Positions 45,805 through 54,996 are shown, counted from the first letter of the stretch. The stretch is 64,000 nucleotides of DNA from Roseivivax sp. GX 12232 (GCF_021272185.1 NZ_JAJSEC010000010.1:92870-156869); one strand, 5' to 3'. Notes: generated by a model from the sequence alone, not told the origin. Numbers and translations are program-made.

Positions 45805-46995
45805 CTAGGGCGTCTCGTAGGTGCCCGACCCGCCGCCACGCCCGCGGCGGCCAAGCGCCTCGCGCAGGTTGGGGCCGAGGCCCCGAAGCGCGCCGCGGTT
45901 GCTGCGGATGAGTGGGATCAGCAGCGCGTGCAGCATGACGAAGGCCGCGCCGAAGCCCGCGAGGAGCAGCCAGCAGAGCGCGGCCTGGTCGTGGAAGGCG
46001 ACGCCTAGGGCCACCGGCGCCACGATGAGCGGCGCCAGCAGAGCCGCCGTCAGCGGGTTCGACACCCGACGATTGCCGGTGCCGAGCCAGGTGATCTCGA
46101 GCCCGCGGCGCAGGATCTGGTGCAGGTGCAGCCGGTCGGGTTCGGCGACGGGAATCCCCGCCATCCAGCGCCGCGCGATGGTGTGCAGCGTGTCCGCAAA
46201 GGGCCAGAAGAGCACCAGGAGCAGCGCCGGGATGGCGATCTCGCCCGAGGCCCAGGCCAGCAGGAACGCCGTCCAGATCATCAGGTGTCCGACCCCGTAG
46301 CTGCCCGCGTCGCCGAGGAAAATTCGCCCCAGCGGCCAGTTCAGCGCCAGGAAGCCAAGCGCCGCCGCCGCGAGCAGCGCCGCGAAGAGCGGCAGGACCA
46401 GAAGCCCGTCGGCCAGTCCGATCAGTGCAAGCCCGGTGGCGGCGGACAGGATGATCGTCGCGGCCAGGCCGTTCATCCCGTCCGAGAGGTTCAAGGCATG
46501 GCAGAAGCCGGCGGAGCAGAAGATCGAGACGCCGATCGCCACCACCGGATAGGCCATGAGGAAGTCGAGCCCGGGCAGATCCGCGCGCGGCACCCAGCGG
46601 TCGAGAAGCGCGACCGCCAGCGCTGCCGAAAAGGCCGCTGCGATCAGGCGGTTGCGCGGGCGGACCTTGCGGCCGAAATCCTCGGCCACGCCGGCGACCA
46701 GGGCGGGCAGGACGGAGGCGAGCAGGAGCCAGACCAGCGGCTCCTGCCGTAGCTCGGTGACCAGCAGGGCGGCGGTCACGGCCAGCAGGATGCCCAGGCC
46801 ACCGCAGCGGGGCGGGTTGCCGACGTGGGAGCATTGGCGCGCGCGACTGTCGTTGCGGTCGCCGAAGACCGGCGCCATCCGGCCGCGGACCCAGATGAAG
46901 GTCTGCGCGAGGAAGAAGCTCAGGGTCGCGGCGAGCGCCAGCGCGCTCCAATGCTCTGCCAGCAGCGGCACCGCATACTCCGTCAGCCAGGACAT
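45805..46995 (-). CDS. WecA/MraY-like polyprenyl-phosphate sugar-1-phosphate transferase
   Basis: A 396-residue membrane enzyme that would load a sugar-1-phosphate on undecaprenyl phosphate to start a surface polysaccharide. About ten hydrophobic helices are visible. Family motifs are ALNLSDGMNGLAATI (usual NxxDGxxGL), GRIFLGDAGSYGVGHL, and a late histidine motif in DRLHLHQILRRG. The ATG at 46995 is preceded by GGAG; a TTG 18 nt upstream is less likely. A C-terminal Arg/Gly-rich tail ends GRRGRGGGSGTYETP. Confidence 0.85.
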   Translation of the reverse strand: MSWLTEYAVPLLAEHWSALALAATLSFFLAQTFIWVRGRMAPVFGDRNDSRARQCSHVGNPPRCGGLGILLAVTAALLVTELRQEPLVWLLLASVLPALVAGVAEDFGRKVRPRNRLIAAAFSAALAVALLDRWVPRADLPGLDFLMAYPVVAIGVSIFCSAGFCHALNLSDGMNGLAATIILSAATGLALIGLADGLLVLPLFAALLAAAALGFLALNWPLGRIFLGDAGSYGVGHLMIWTAFLLAWASGEIAIPALLLVLFWPFADTLHTIARRWMAGIPVAEPDRLHLHQILRRGLEITWLGTGNRRVSNPLTAALLAPLIVAPVALGVAFHDQAALCWLLLAGFGAAFVMLHALLIPLIRSNRGALRGLGPNLREALGRRGRGGGSGTYETP

Positions 46996-47447
46996 AATCA
47001 GCTCCACACCCAAATTCGCGCTCGAAAAACCTGGCCTTTCAATCCCACGTCACCACCGCCGGTTGCATCCGGCGGTCTTTGGAACGGGACATCTCGAAAC
47101 TCGGAACCGCTCGCGCGCAGGCACCGCCGGAATAGGCGGTCCAAGTCGCGCAGCCTGCAGCCCCCGAATTGCTCCGTATCAGCAACGCCCGCTCACAGTA
47201 GCAATATGGTTCACAATTGTCAGCCTTTTGTGAACACGCGGGCACAAAGCCGCCTTTGCGATGCGCAAGTCATGGTTGCTGAAAATTGAGGCGTTCCGCA
47301 GAGGCAAGCGGGGAATGATGCTGCACTGGCGCTTCTGGTCGGACCACAAGAGCTTCGCGGCATGGTTGCACCGCCTGTTGGCCTGCGGGAGAGGCGCGAC
47401 GCGCGGGCCTGCCCGCCTGTCCGGCGCCGCGTCAGATCAAATTGACC
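46996..47447. other. Intergenic region, 450 bp, no gene seen
   Basis: Between the divergent-facing ends of the wecA-like start and the phosphomannomutase stop. It holds an 8-bp stem with 6-nt loop (ACCGCCGG at 47055-47062, CCGGCGGT at 47069-47076) and AT-richer sequence (47190-47300) that could be a promoter for the wecA-like gene. No open frame has coding character. Confidence 0.5.
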
Positions 47448-48839
47448 CTACGTCAATAACCCTTTGATCTTCTTCACCCCTTCCTCCACCAGCCTCGCAT
47501 CGCCGTGGGCCTCGACGTTCAGCCGCACGATCGGTTCGGTGTTGGAAGAACGCAGGTTGAAGCGCCAGTTGCCCATGTCGAGGCCGAGGCCATCGGTCTC
47601 GTCCACGCCCTCCGCGCGGGGCTCGAACGCGGCGCGCACGCGGGCGATGGCGGCGGCGGGGTCGGGCAGGGTGAAGTTGATCTCGCCCGAGGAAGGGAAG
47701 GCGGATTTCCGCGCTTCGACCAGCGTGGCGAGCGGTTTTCCTGCGCTCACGAGCTCGGCGACAAGCAACAGGGGAATCATCCCCGAATCACAGAAGCAGA
47801 AGTCGCGGAAGTAGTGATGGGCCGACATCTCGCCGCCGTAGACCGCGTTCTGGTCGCGCATCGCCTGCTTCACGAAGGCATGGCCAGTGCGCGCCTGCAC
47901 GGCCTGGCCGCCGGCGCGGGCGACCACGTCCTGGGTGTTCCAGATGATCCTCGGGTCGTGGATCACCGTGGCTCCGGGGGTCTTGGCCAGGAAGGCCTCG
48001 GCCAGGAGGCCCACGACGTATTCCCCGTCGATGAAGGTGCCCTCGTGGTCGAAGAAGAAGGCGCGGTCGAAATCGCCGTCCCAGGCGACGCCGAAATCGG
48101 CGCCCGCGGCGCGGACGGCCTCGGCGGTGGGCGGACGGTTCTCGGGCAGAAGGGGGTTGGGGATGCCTTCCGGGAAGCTGCCGTCGGGGGCGTGGTGCAT
48201 CCGGGTGAAGCGCAGGGGCGCACCCAGGGCCTCGAGCCGCGCGGCCAGGGCGTCGAAGGTTGGCCCGGCGGCGCCATGGCCCGCGTTGACCAGGATCTTC
48301 AGGGGCTTCAGGGCGGAGAGATCGACGAAGGACAACACGCGGGCGACATAGGCCAGCCGCGCCTCCTCGGCGACGTCGCGGCGCCGGCCGCCCTCGGTGA
48401 CGTCGCGGCGCCGGCCGCCCTCGGTGACGGCCCCCCAGTCGTCGGCCTCGGCCAGGGCGCGGATCCGCGCCAGCCCGCTCTCGGCATCGAGCGGCGCCGA
48501 GCCCGCGCGCACCATCTTCATCCCGTTGTAGTCCATCGGGTTGTGCGAGGCGGTCACGCAGAGCCCGCCGTCGGCGTCGAAATGCGAGGTCGCGAAATAC
48601 ATCTCCTCGGTGCCCGAGAGCCCGAGGTCGAGCACCTCGCAGCCTTCGTCGACCAGCGCCTCGGTGACCGCCGCGGCCAGCTCCTCGGACGAGGCCCGCA
48701 CATCGCGGCCCACGACCACCCGCCGCGCCGAGAGCGCCCGGGCGAAGCCGCGCCCGATCCGGTAGGCGATGCCCGCGTCGAGATCGACGCCCAGACGCCC
48801 GCGCACGTCATAGGCCTTGAAGCAGGTCAGCGCGTTCAT
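47448..48839 (-). CDS. manB: Phosphomannomutase/phosphoglucomutase
   Basis: A 463-residue alpha-D-phosphohexomutase starting MNALTCFKAYDVRGRLGVDLD. The phosphoserine loop CVTASHNPMDYNGMK, metal loop AWDGDFDRAF, sugar loop YGGEMSAHH and phosphate-binding RSSNTEPIVRLNVEA are all in place. It makes mannose-1-phosphate for GDP-mannose. A 27-bp in-frame tandem duplication near 48371-48430 repeats the 9 residues TEGGRRRDV, in a surface loop between domains. Its ATG overlaps the manC stop. Confidence 0.92.
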   Translation of the reverse strand: MNALTCFKAYDVRGRLGVDLDAGIAYRIGRGFARALSARRVVVGRDVRASSEELAAAVTEALVDEGCEVLDLGLSGTEEMYFATSHFDADGGLCVTASHNPMDYNGMKMVRAGSAPLDAESGLARIRALAEADDWGAVTEGGRRRDVTEGGRRRDVAEEARLAYVARVLSFVDLSALKPLKILVNAGHGAAGPTFDALAARLEALGAPLRFTRMHHAPDGSFPEGIPNPLLPENRPPTAEAVRAAGADFGVAWDGDFDRAFFFDHEGTFIDGEYVVGLLAEAFLAKTPGATVIHDPRIIWNTQDVVARAGGQAVQARTGHAFVKQAMRDQNAVYGGEMSAHHYFRDFCFCDSGMIPLLLVAELVSAGKPLATLVEARKSAFPSSGEINFTLPDPAAAIARVRAAFEPRAEGVDETDGLGLDMGNWRFNLRSSNTEPIVRLNVEAHGDARLVEEGVKKIKGLLT

Positions 48840-50272
48840 CCCTTGGCTCCCTGGCCGCGGGCGTAGACGTCCTCGTAGCGGATGATGTCGTCCTCGCCGA
48901 GGTAGCTGCCGGTCTGCACCTCGATCAGCACCATCGGCAGTTTGCCGGGGTTCTCCATCCGGTGCACCGCGCCGAGCGGGATGTAGACCGACTGGTTCTC
49001 GGTCACCAGCGAGACCTCGCCGTCGATGGTCACCTTGGCGGTGCCCTGGACCACGATCCAGTGTTCCGACCGGTGGTGGTGGCTTTGCAGAGAAAGCGCC
49101 GCGCCCGGGTGCACCACGATGCGCTTCACCTGGAAGCGGCTGCCGGTGACCAGGCTTTCGAACCAGCCCCAGGGCCGGTGGTCGATCGGGAATTCGGTGG
49201 CCTGTTTCACCTGCCGCGCCTTGAGCGCGGTCACCGCCTCCTTGACCCGCTGGGCCTCGGACTTGTGGGCCACCAGCACCGCGTCGTCCATGGCGACCGC
49301 GATGATGTCTTCGAGGCCGATGCCGACCAGCTCCTGGCCCGGCGTGTCGGCGCGCAGGAGCGTGTCGCGGCAGTCGATCGCCGTGGCGCCCTCGGTGGTG
49401 ACATTGCCGGCCTCGTTGGGGCCGGCCTCGAGCCAGACCGCGTCCCAGCCGCCGAGGTCGGACCAGGCCGCGCCGTAAGGCATGACCGCGAGGTTGTCGG
49501 CCTTTTCCATGATCGCGTAGTCGATCGAGATGTCCTCGACCGCGGCCCAGGGCCCGGGCGCGAGCCGGGTGAAGCCGAGGTCGGTCTCGGCCTCGCTCAC
49601 CGAGGGCTCGACCTGCGCCAGCAGGGCAGGGGCGTGGCGGCGGTAGGCCTCGATGATGGCCTTGGCGGAGAAGAGGAAGATGCCCGCGTTCCAGAGGAAG
49701 GCGCCGTCCTCGAGCATCTCGGCAGCGCGGCCCGCGTCGGGTTTCTCGACGAAGCGCGAGAGCGGCTGCGGGCAGGCGGCCGCGCTGTCGGCGCCCGGCG
49801 CGAGCTCGAGATAACCATAGCCGGTCTCGGGCCGGGTCGGGGTGATGCCGAAGGTCACGAGCTGTCCGGCGCGGGCGGCGGGCTCCGCCGCCGCGATGGC
49901 CGCCCGGAAGCCCTCCGCATCGCGGATCACGTGGTCCGATGGCGCCACCAGCATGAGCGCCTCGGGATCCCGGTCCGCGAGCCAGAGCGCCGCCGCCAGC
50001 ACCGCGGGCGCGGTGTTGCGCCCGTCGGGCTCGATGACGATCCCCTGCGCCTGCTGCTCCACCGCGGCGAGCTGCTCGGTCACGATGAAGCGGAAGTCGT
50101 TGGCGGTGAGGACGACGGGGGCTGTGAAGTTCGGGCCGGAGAGGCGCCGCGCGGAGGCCTGGAAGAGGCTTTCGTCGTCCACCAGGCGCACGAACTGCTT
50201 GGGATAGGATTTGCGCGACAGCGGCCAAAGCCGGGTGCCGGAGCCGCCGCAGAGGAGAACGGGGGTGATCAC
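48836..50272 (-). CDS. manC: Mannose-1-phosphate guanylyltransferase/mannose-6-phosphate isomerase
   Basis: A 478-residue bifunctional ManC/AlgA-type enzyme. The N-terminal nucleotidyltransferase has LCGGSGTRLWPLSRKSYPKQF and FVEKPDAGRA. The C-terminal cupin isomerase domain has HRPWGWFESL and LQSHHHRSEHWIVVQGTAKV. It turns mannose-6-phosphate to GDP-mannose together with the downstream phosphomannomutase, with which it overlaps by 4 nt (ATGA). The start is at the standard MITPVLLCGG. Confidence 0.95.
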   Translation of the reverse strand: MITPVLLCGGSGTRLWPLSRKSYPKQFVRLVDDESLFQASARRLSGPNFTAPVVLTANDFRFIVTEQLAAVEQQAQGIVIEPDGRNTAPAVLAAALWLADRDPEALMLVAPSDHVIRDAEGFRAAIAAAEPAARAGQLVTFGITPTRPETGYGYLELAPGADSAAACPQPLSRFVEKPDAGRAAEMLEDGAFLWNAGIFLFSAKAIIEAYRRHAPALLAQVEPSVSEAETDLGFTRLAPGPWAAVEDISIDYAIMEKADNLAVMPYGAAWSDLGGWDAVWLEAGPNEAGNVTTEGATAIDCRDTLLRADTPGQELVGIGLEDIIAVAMDDAVLVAHKSEAQRVKEAVTALKARQVKQATEFPIDHRPWGWFESLVTGSRFQVKRIVVHPGAALSLQSHHHRSEHWIVVQGTAKVTIDGEVSLVTENQSVYIPLGAVHRMENPGKLPMVLIEVQTGSYLGEDDIIRYEDVYARGQGAKG

Positions 50273-50460
50273 GGGAAATGCCTTTCGCTTAAATACGGCG
50301 GGGCTTGGGGCGCAACGGCCTCCCCACTAGTTCGTGGTAAATAGGAGCGGCGCTTGAGGCAACGTCCCGTGGAGTTTGGCAAGAGGCGCCGGTGAGGTCT
50401 TGGCAACACGTGTAACCGATGGCGCCATGCTCCTAGCAAGCGTCTTCGATGTGAGGTTGG

Positions 50461-50490
50461 CCTGGCTCTAAAATGATCTGATGGCGTGAG
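50461..50490 (+). pseudogene. Remnant of the 53-residue protein gene
   Basis: A segment reading CCTGGCTCTA ... GATCTGATGGCGTGAGG resembles the last codons of the small gene at 45458 (CCTGGCTTTA ... GATCTGTTGGCGTGAGG). Outside this the similarity fades. It lies in the gap between manC and the Nudix gene. Confidence 0.4.
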
Positions 50491-50529
50491 GTGATGCGCT
50501 CGCGCCGGAGGGCGTATCGGGAGGGCGAC

Positions 50530-50991
50530 TTACCAAGTCTCCGCCGGAGCCGCCGTGCCAAGGATCTCGTCGATGCGGCGCAGGGTGCCTTCCTCTGTAT
50601 CCGAAGGCAGCGTCTTGGGGCAGAAATACCCGACCTCGGAGATCTCCCGGCTGTTGGGCTGGAACTCCACTCGCGCGGGCAGATCCGCGACATAGAGCAG
50701 GATGTGGTCCCGCGCGCTCATGCCCGGATTGAAGTAGACCCCGAGAAGCTGCGGCGCATCGGGCATCGGCGCGCCGATTTCCTGCTGCAGCTCCCGCGCC
50801 AGGGCCTCGAGCGCGGTCTCGCCTTTCTCGACCCCGCCGCCCGGGAAGTGCCAACCGTAGGTATAGCTGTGGCGCACCAGGAGGACCGCGCCCTCCGGCG
50901 TGCGCAGGGCGACGCGGACGCCCATGGTCAGGGCCCGCGTGGCCAGGAAATAGAGATGCAACGGCTTGCGGATCGGCAGGCGAAGTTTCAT
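50530..50991 (-). CDS. Nudix hydrolase
   Basis: A 153-residue Nudix protein with the box G52-x5-E58-x7-R66-E67-L-Q-Q70-E71-I-G73. The expected EE pair is Q70-E71, so one metal-ligand position is changed. An N-terminal basic segment MKLRLPIRKPLHLYFLATRALTMGVR precedes the fold. It follows the CapD-like gene by 30 nt and sits in a GDP-mannose/exopolysaccharide cluster, so a sugar-nucleotide hydrolase such as GDP-mannose mannosyl hydrolase is a candidate. The substrate is not determined. Confidence 0.82.
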   Translation of the reverse strand: MKLRLPIRKPLHLYFLATRALTMGVRVALRTPEGAVLLVRHSYTYGWHFPGGGVEKGETALEALARELQQEIGAPMPDAPQLLGVYFNPGMSARDHILLYVADLPARVEFQPNSREISEVGYFCPKTLPSDTEEGTLRRIDEILGTAAPAETW

Positions 50992-51021
50992 TGGGGCGCG
51001 CGCCTGTGGGGTTGGTGAGTG

Positions 51022-52974
51022 TCAGGTGGCGCTTTTGACCACCGAAAGATGCCCTTGCGGCGCGGATCTCCGCGCAATCCAGAGCAAATCAGCGATCTCT
51101 TCCGCGTCGGGCTGGTAGCCGAGCGGCGCCTCGAGCAGCACCTCGCGGATGGCGGGGATCGTGCCTTCGCGGCAGGCCACCTCGAGCCGCCCGAGAAACC
51201 CATCAAGCTCATCCTGGCTCAGGCTCGCTTCCGAGGCGGTCATGATCCGGGGGTGCTCTGTGCCCTGCGGGTTGGCGCCGATCAGAAGCTCCTCGTAGAG
51301 CTTCTCGCCCTTGCGCAGCCCGGTGATCATGATCGGGATGTCGCCCTTGGCCTCGTCGATATCCTCGTCGGTCTCCACGACATAGGGCGTGAGACCGTGC
51401 AGCCGGACCATGGATTGCGCCAGTTCGAAGATCTTCACCGGCTTGCCCATGTCGAGCACGAAGACATCACCGCCGCTGGCCATGGCGCCGGCCTGGATCA
51501 CCAGCTGCGCGGCCTCGGGGATGCTCATGAAATAGCGGTTGATCTCGTGGTGGGTCACCGTCACCGGCCCGCCGTGCTCGATCTGGGTGCGGAAACGCGG
51601 GATCACCGAGCCCGAGGAGCCCAGAACATTGCCGAAGCGCACCATGGAAAAGGTGGTGGGCCCACCGCTGCGCGCTAGTGCCTGGCAGACCAGTTCGGCC
51701 ATGCGCTTCGAGGCGCCCATGACATTGGTCGGCCGGACCGCCTTGTCGGTGGAGATCAGGATGAAGCTCTTGACCGCATGGGCCCGGGCGACCTCGGCCA
51801 GGGTGCGGGTGCCGAAGATGTTGTTGCGGATGCCCGCGATCACGTTCTCCTCGATCAGCGGCACATGTTTGTAGGCGGCGGCGTGATAGACCGTCTCGAT
51901 GTCCTGGGCCGAGAAGACCGCGTCGAGCCGGTTGCGGTCCTGCACGGAGGCCAGGATCGGCACCAGTTCGATGCCGCTCTGGCGCTTGCGCAGGCTTTCG
52001 CGGAGCTCCGCCTCGATCTGGTAGAGCCCGAACTCGGATTGCTCGAGGATGATGAGCCGCTCGGGGTTCTGCTTGAGGATCTGGCGGCAAAGCTCGCTGC
52101 CGATCGAGCCGCCTGCGCCCGAGACCAGCACCACCTTGCCGGTGACGTTCTTGCGCATCAGGCAGTCGCGCGGCGGCACCGGGTCGCGGCCGAGCAGGTC
52201 CTCCGGCGTTACCGTGCGCAGGTCGCTGATCTTGGCGTTGCCGCTCACGATGTCGGACATGCCGGGGATCGTCTTCACCTTGAGGTTCAGATCCTCGACG
52301 CTCGAGGTGATCTCGCGCAGTCGGGTGCGCGCGACGCTCGGCATGGCGAGAAGCAGGTGGCGTGCGCCGGACTTGCGCGCCAGCCGCGGCAGTTGCTCGG
52401 GGCTGTGCACGCGCAGACCGCCCACAGTCAGGTTCTGCAGGCTGGGAGAATCGTCTACGAGGCCGACGGGCGCATATTCACGGCCATGGAACAGCGCGTT
52501 CAGCACCTGCTGACCCGCGTCTCCCGCACCGTAGATGATCACCGGCTTCTTGGAGCGGCCATGATCGCGCCGCACGATGGCGCGCGCGAAGAACCGCGCG
52601 CCGCCGGCAAGAAAAAACAGCAGGATCACGTAGATGCCCGGGACCGAACGCGGCACCGGCGCGCCGGCCGCGAGATTGGCCGCCGACATGACGATGGCCG
52701 AAAGCGTCCCGCCGACGGCCAGGGAGAGCAGCATGCGCCCCGTCACATAGCGCACGACCGTGCGGTAGATGCCCGTGAGATAGAAGGCGAGGAGCGTGAT
52801 CGGAACGGTGACCAGCAGCGGCAGCCAGCCTCCGTAGCCCGCCAGCGGCGCGACGCTTTCCAGCCGCAGCGCCACGGCGACCACATAGCTGATGACGATC
52901 AGGCTGGTGTCGACCCCCACCTGGACGAGGCGTTTCTGAAGGCGGGAAGAGCGGTAAAAGAGCTTGTCGAGCAA
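51022..52974 (-). CDS. CapD/FlaA1/WbpM-type nucleotide-sugar 4,6-dehydratase, membrane form
   Basis: A 650-residue protein with four N-terminal membrane helices (about residues 20-140) and a first Rossmann domain (PVIIYGAGDAGQQVLNAL). The catalytic SDR domain follows: VLVSGAGGSIGSELCRQIL, YHAAAYKHVPLIEEN and STDKAVRPTNVMGASKR, where M replaces the usual catalytic Tyr as in WbpM/FlaA1. It would make UDP-4-keto-6-deoxy sugars for surface polysaccharide. The start is a TTG at 52974, supported by AAGGA about 8 nt upstream; no ATG fits. Confidence 0.9.
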   Translation of the reverse strand: MLDKLFYRSSRLQKRLVQVGVDTSLIVISYVVAVALRLESVAPLAGYGGWLPLLVTVPITLLAFYLTGIYRTVVRYVTGRMLLSLAVGGTLSAIVMSAANLAAGAPVPRSVPGIYVILLFFLAGGARFFARAIVRRDHGRSKKPVIIYGAGDAGQQVLNALFHGREYAPVGLVDDSPSLQNLTVGGLRVHSPEQLPRLARKSGARHLLLAMPSVARTRLREITSSVEDLNLKVKTIPGMSDIVSGNAKISDLRTVTPEDLLGRDPVPPRDCLMRKNVTGKVVLVSGAGGSIGSELCRQILKQNPERLIILEQSEFGLYQIEAELRESLRKRQSGIELVPILASVQDRNRLDAVFSAQDIETVYHAAAYKHVPLIEENVIAGIRNNIFGTRTLAEVARAHAVKSFILISTDKAVRPTNVMGASKRMAELVCQALARSGGPTTFSMVRFGNVLGSSGSVIPRFRTQIEHGGPVTVTHHEINRYFMSIPEAAQLVIQAGAMASGGDVFVLDMGKPVKIFELAQSMVRLHGLTPYVVETDEDIDEAKGDIPIMITGLRKGEKLYEELLIGANPQGTEHPRIMTASEASLSQDELDGFLGRLEVACREGTIPAIREVLLEAPLGYQPDAEEIADLLWIARRSAPQGHLSVVKSAT

Positions 52975-53058
52975 TGTCTTGGATCCTTCTTCCGGCAGCC
53001 GGGGAGGAACTTGGAATAGCGGTTGGGTGGAGCGGTGTGATTATTCGGTGATGAGTAT

Positions 53059-53073
53059 ACACAAAGTTTGTGT
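53059..53073. promoter_or_regulatory. Perfect 7-bp palindrome upstream of the CapD-like gene
   Basis: ACACAAA and TTTGTGT flank a single G, 85-99 bp upstream of the TTG start at 52974, in an AT-richer stretch. Shape and position suit a repressor or activator site. The protein is not known. Confidence 0.45.
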
Positions 53074-53273
53074 GCCAGGTGCCAGGGCAATGCAAGCGCG
53101 GTGATTGGAGCGGAACCGGGCAGGCGATGCGGCGCGCAATGCCGTCGGGCGGTGTGGTTTGCCGGTGCTGGTAACAAGAATGGTGATGAGAGAGTTTGAT
53201 TGGTGCACAATCCTTGATTGAAAATCGGCTCGTTTCGGGAAGCGGGGAAGATCGGCTTCAAATTGCACCTGCG

Positions 53274-53313
53274 CTCAGCCGCCCGCGGCGGCACATGCCG
53301 CCGCGGGGCTGAG
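53274..53313. terminator. Long stem-loop downstream of the hypothetical gene pair
   Basis: CCCGCGGCGGC (53282-53292) and GCCGCCGCGGG (53297-53307) pair perfectly around ACAT. Flanking CTCAGC and GCTGAG extend the stem with a 2-nt bulge. It lies about 70 bp past the stop at 53380 on the minus strand. There is no U-run, so it may be a Rho-assisted or mRNA-protecting structure. Confidence 0.5.
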
Positions 53314-53379
53314 GATGGGCTCGCGATGTCAAAGAGCGGGGCAGAGGGCCGATGCTGGCGCCCCTACCGGTGTGTCACC

Positions 53380-53889
53380 TCAGGCGCGTGCAAGCCCAAA
53401 GCGCGTGCAGGGATCGCAGGGCTCCGCTTCCGCCGCCCGGAGATAATCACGCAAGGCCCGTCGGCGCGCAGTTTCCGCCTCGCGCCGATAGCGCTGCAGC
53501 CGGTGAGCTTCACGCCAGAAAGCGTTTTCCCTGGCCAGATGAACAAGCTGCGCCATGTCGGGGCTGTCCGCGGCAATGATCTGCTGGAGCTCTTCGGTCT
53601 GCAGCAGGTCGCCAGAAGACGTCGCATCGGCGTCACCAGCGGTCGTCCGAACGACGGTGTGCGCGAAACGGCCGAAGAAATGCGCGCGCTCCGCAGCCGT
53701 CGCGCGGTCCACCTGCGCCTCGCATTCTGCAAGTCGCCAGGCAAACCGGTTCGTTTCATCGGTCGCGTAGCTCACAGGCATCGCCGAGGGGTTACGCAGT
53801 ATGAGGCGGTAGAAGCTCAGGACGTCGTTCATCGGCACAGGGGCTGTCAGACCGTGCCGCCGGGCGTTTTGCGAGGGTTTACGGGACAT
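53380..53889 (-). CDS. Hypothetical protein with N-A-x-R-H-G-L start, second of a pair
   Basis: A 169-residue protein of unknown function. Its start MSRKPSQNARRHGLTAPVP contains NARRHGLTA, a motif I associate with many uncharacterised bacterial proteins. The rest is helical and Ala/Arg-rich, with tight heptad-like stretches (RENAFWREAHRLQRYRREAETARRRALRDYL) near the C-terminus. Its start overlaps the 3' end of the upstream gene by 11 nt, so the two are an operon. Confidence 0.65.
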   Translation of the reverse strand: MSRKPSQNARRHGLTAPVPMNDVLSFYRLILRNPSAMPVSYATDETNRFAWRLAECEAQVDRATAAERAHFFGRFAHTVVRTTAGDADATSSGDLLQTEELQQIIAADSPDMAQLVHLARENAFWREAHRLQRYRREAETARRRALRDYLRAAEAEPCDPCTRFGLARA

Positions 53890-54421
53890 GATGAAAACCC
53901 GCTCTCGGAGCGGCGACCCTCAGCACCTCGAAATCGTCCAGAAGCTCTCGGCGCCGTTTCTCCAACGTCCCGATCACTTTGTCCTGGCTCGCGAAGCTTT
54001 CGGCGCGGTCCCTGTAGACCTGCGCAATCAGGCTCAAGCGAGACAGGTTGAAAGTGGCCAAGTGCTCCTCTGCGTTGGCGATGGTCTTTGGGCAGTCAGA
54101 GAAAAACAACTCCGTCGCCTTGCGCCAGGCTTCGGGATAATCCCCTCGACTGACGCGTGTGAAGTCGCCATGCACGAAAAGAGAAGCTGCTGCAGCCTGC
54201 GCTTCCGCCAGAACAAACGCGTCGCGTAATCTCCTGTGCTGAGTGATCTCGACCTCAATCTTGGCGAGTTCATTGGCGCGAAGGCGCTCGAGACCGTTTT
54301 CTGGACGCAGGAATTCGAGCATTGCGCTCTTCACTTCCTCCATCGTGCTGTTGTCATCATCCAGCACTGCCCGTGCTAGCTGAATTGCAGGATCGGTCTT
54401 GGTCGTGTGGTTGGGTGCCAT
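53879..54421 (-). CDS. Hypothetical helical protein, first of a pair
   Basis: A 180-residue protein of no family I recognise. It is predicted largely helical: LERLRANELAKIEVEITQHRRLRDAFVLAEAQAAAASLF, then EEHLATFNLSRLSLIAQVYRDRAESFASQDKVIGTLEKRRRELLDDFEVLR. The ATG at 54421 is preferred to one 3 nt earlier because AGGA is then better spaced. It overlaps the following gene, so the two proteins probably form a complex. They are separated from the recombinase by about 900 bp. Confidence 0.65.
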   Translation of the reverse strand: MAPNHTTKTDPAIQLARAVLDDDNSTMEEVKSAMLEFLRPENGLERLRANELAKIEVEITQHRRLRDAFVLAEAQAAAASLFVHGDFTRVSRGDYPEAWRKATELFFSDCPKTIANAEEHLATFNLSRLSLIAQVYRDRAESFASQDKVIGTLEKRRRELLDDFEVLRVAAPRAGFHHVP

Positions 54422-54996
54422 CATTGTCCTCTTTGCACGTTGTCTCAAATCTGCCGGCTGAGAGACCGTGAAGGAGGAGCCCGGGCGGAAGCCGAAATCA
54501 GATTGTGCGAGGCTGTGGTTGACGCTGCAGCGCCCGGGCTCGTGGCACGACAAAGGCTGCCGCAGGCATTGCGTTGCACACGTCCGGAGATTTGAGCCGT
54601 AGCTTGAGGGGCGAACGTCATACGGGCCTCTTTTGCGCAGAGGCCCGGCGCACAGCTCGATCACCTCCGCGATTTGCGGAACTTGATCCGAGCACATCAT
54701 GCGCAAGGTATGTTGCGAGCTACACTATATTGATCAATTGCAGGTCGCAAGTCGTTGTAGCCATCCTAGCCGCTCGTAGAATGACCCGGCTATCGCCGCA
54801 TGCGCTGAGAGCGCACCTAAAGAACACGATCAAGACCCGCATCTTGTGCGCGGTTGCGATCGAAAAGATCGAATTCGTCGCCAGCCAAACTCTCTAAGCT
54901 CGGTGTGATAAAGCAATGGGCAGAAGTTCGGCCGCAAGCGCTCACGCCCCTCAATCTCGGTGTGCAGAATTAGGCGATTGGACCCAGGACAAGGGT
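54422..54996. other. Lower-GC intergenic region, no gene seen
   Basis: About 570 bp with AT-rich patches (for example TACACTATATTGATCAATTG near 54721-54740). Short open frames exist but none has a ribosome site or family signal. It marks the left part of the mobile island. Confidence 0.45.

Noticed and set aside
47448..50228. 926-codon minus-strand frame fusing phosphomannomutase to an upstream stretch
   Set aside because: The upstream part is an out-of-frame reading of manC; the two genes overlap only by ATGA at 48836-48839.
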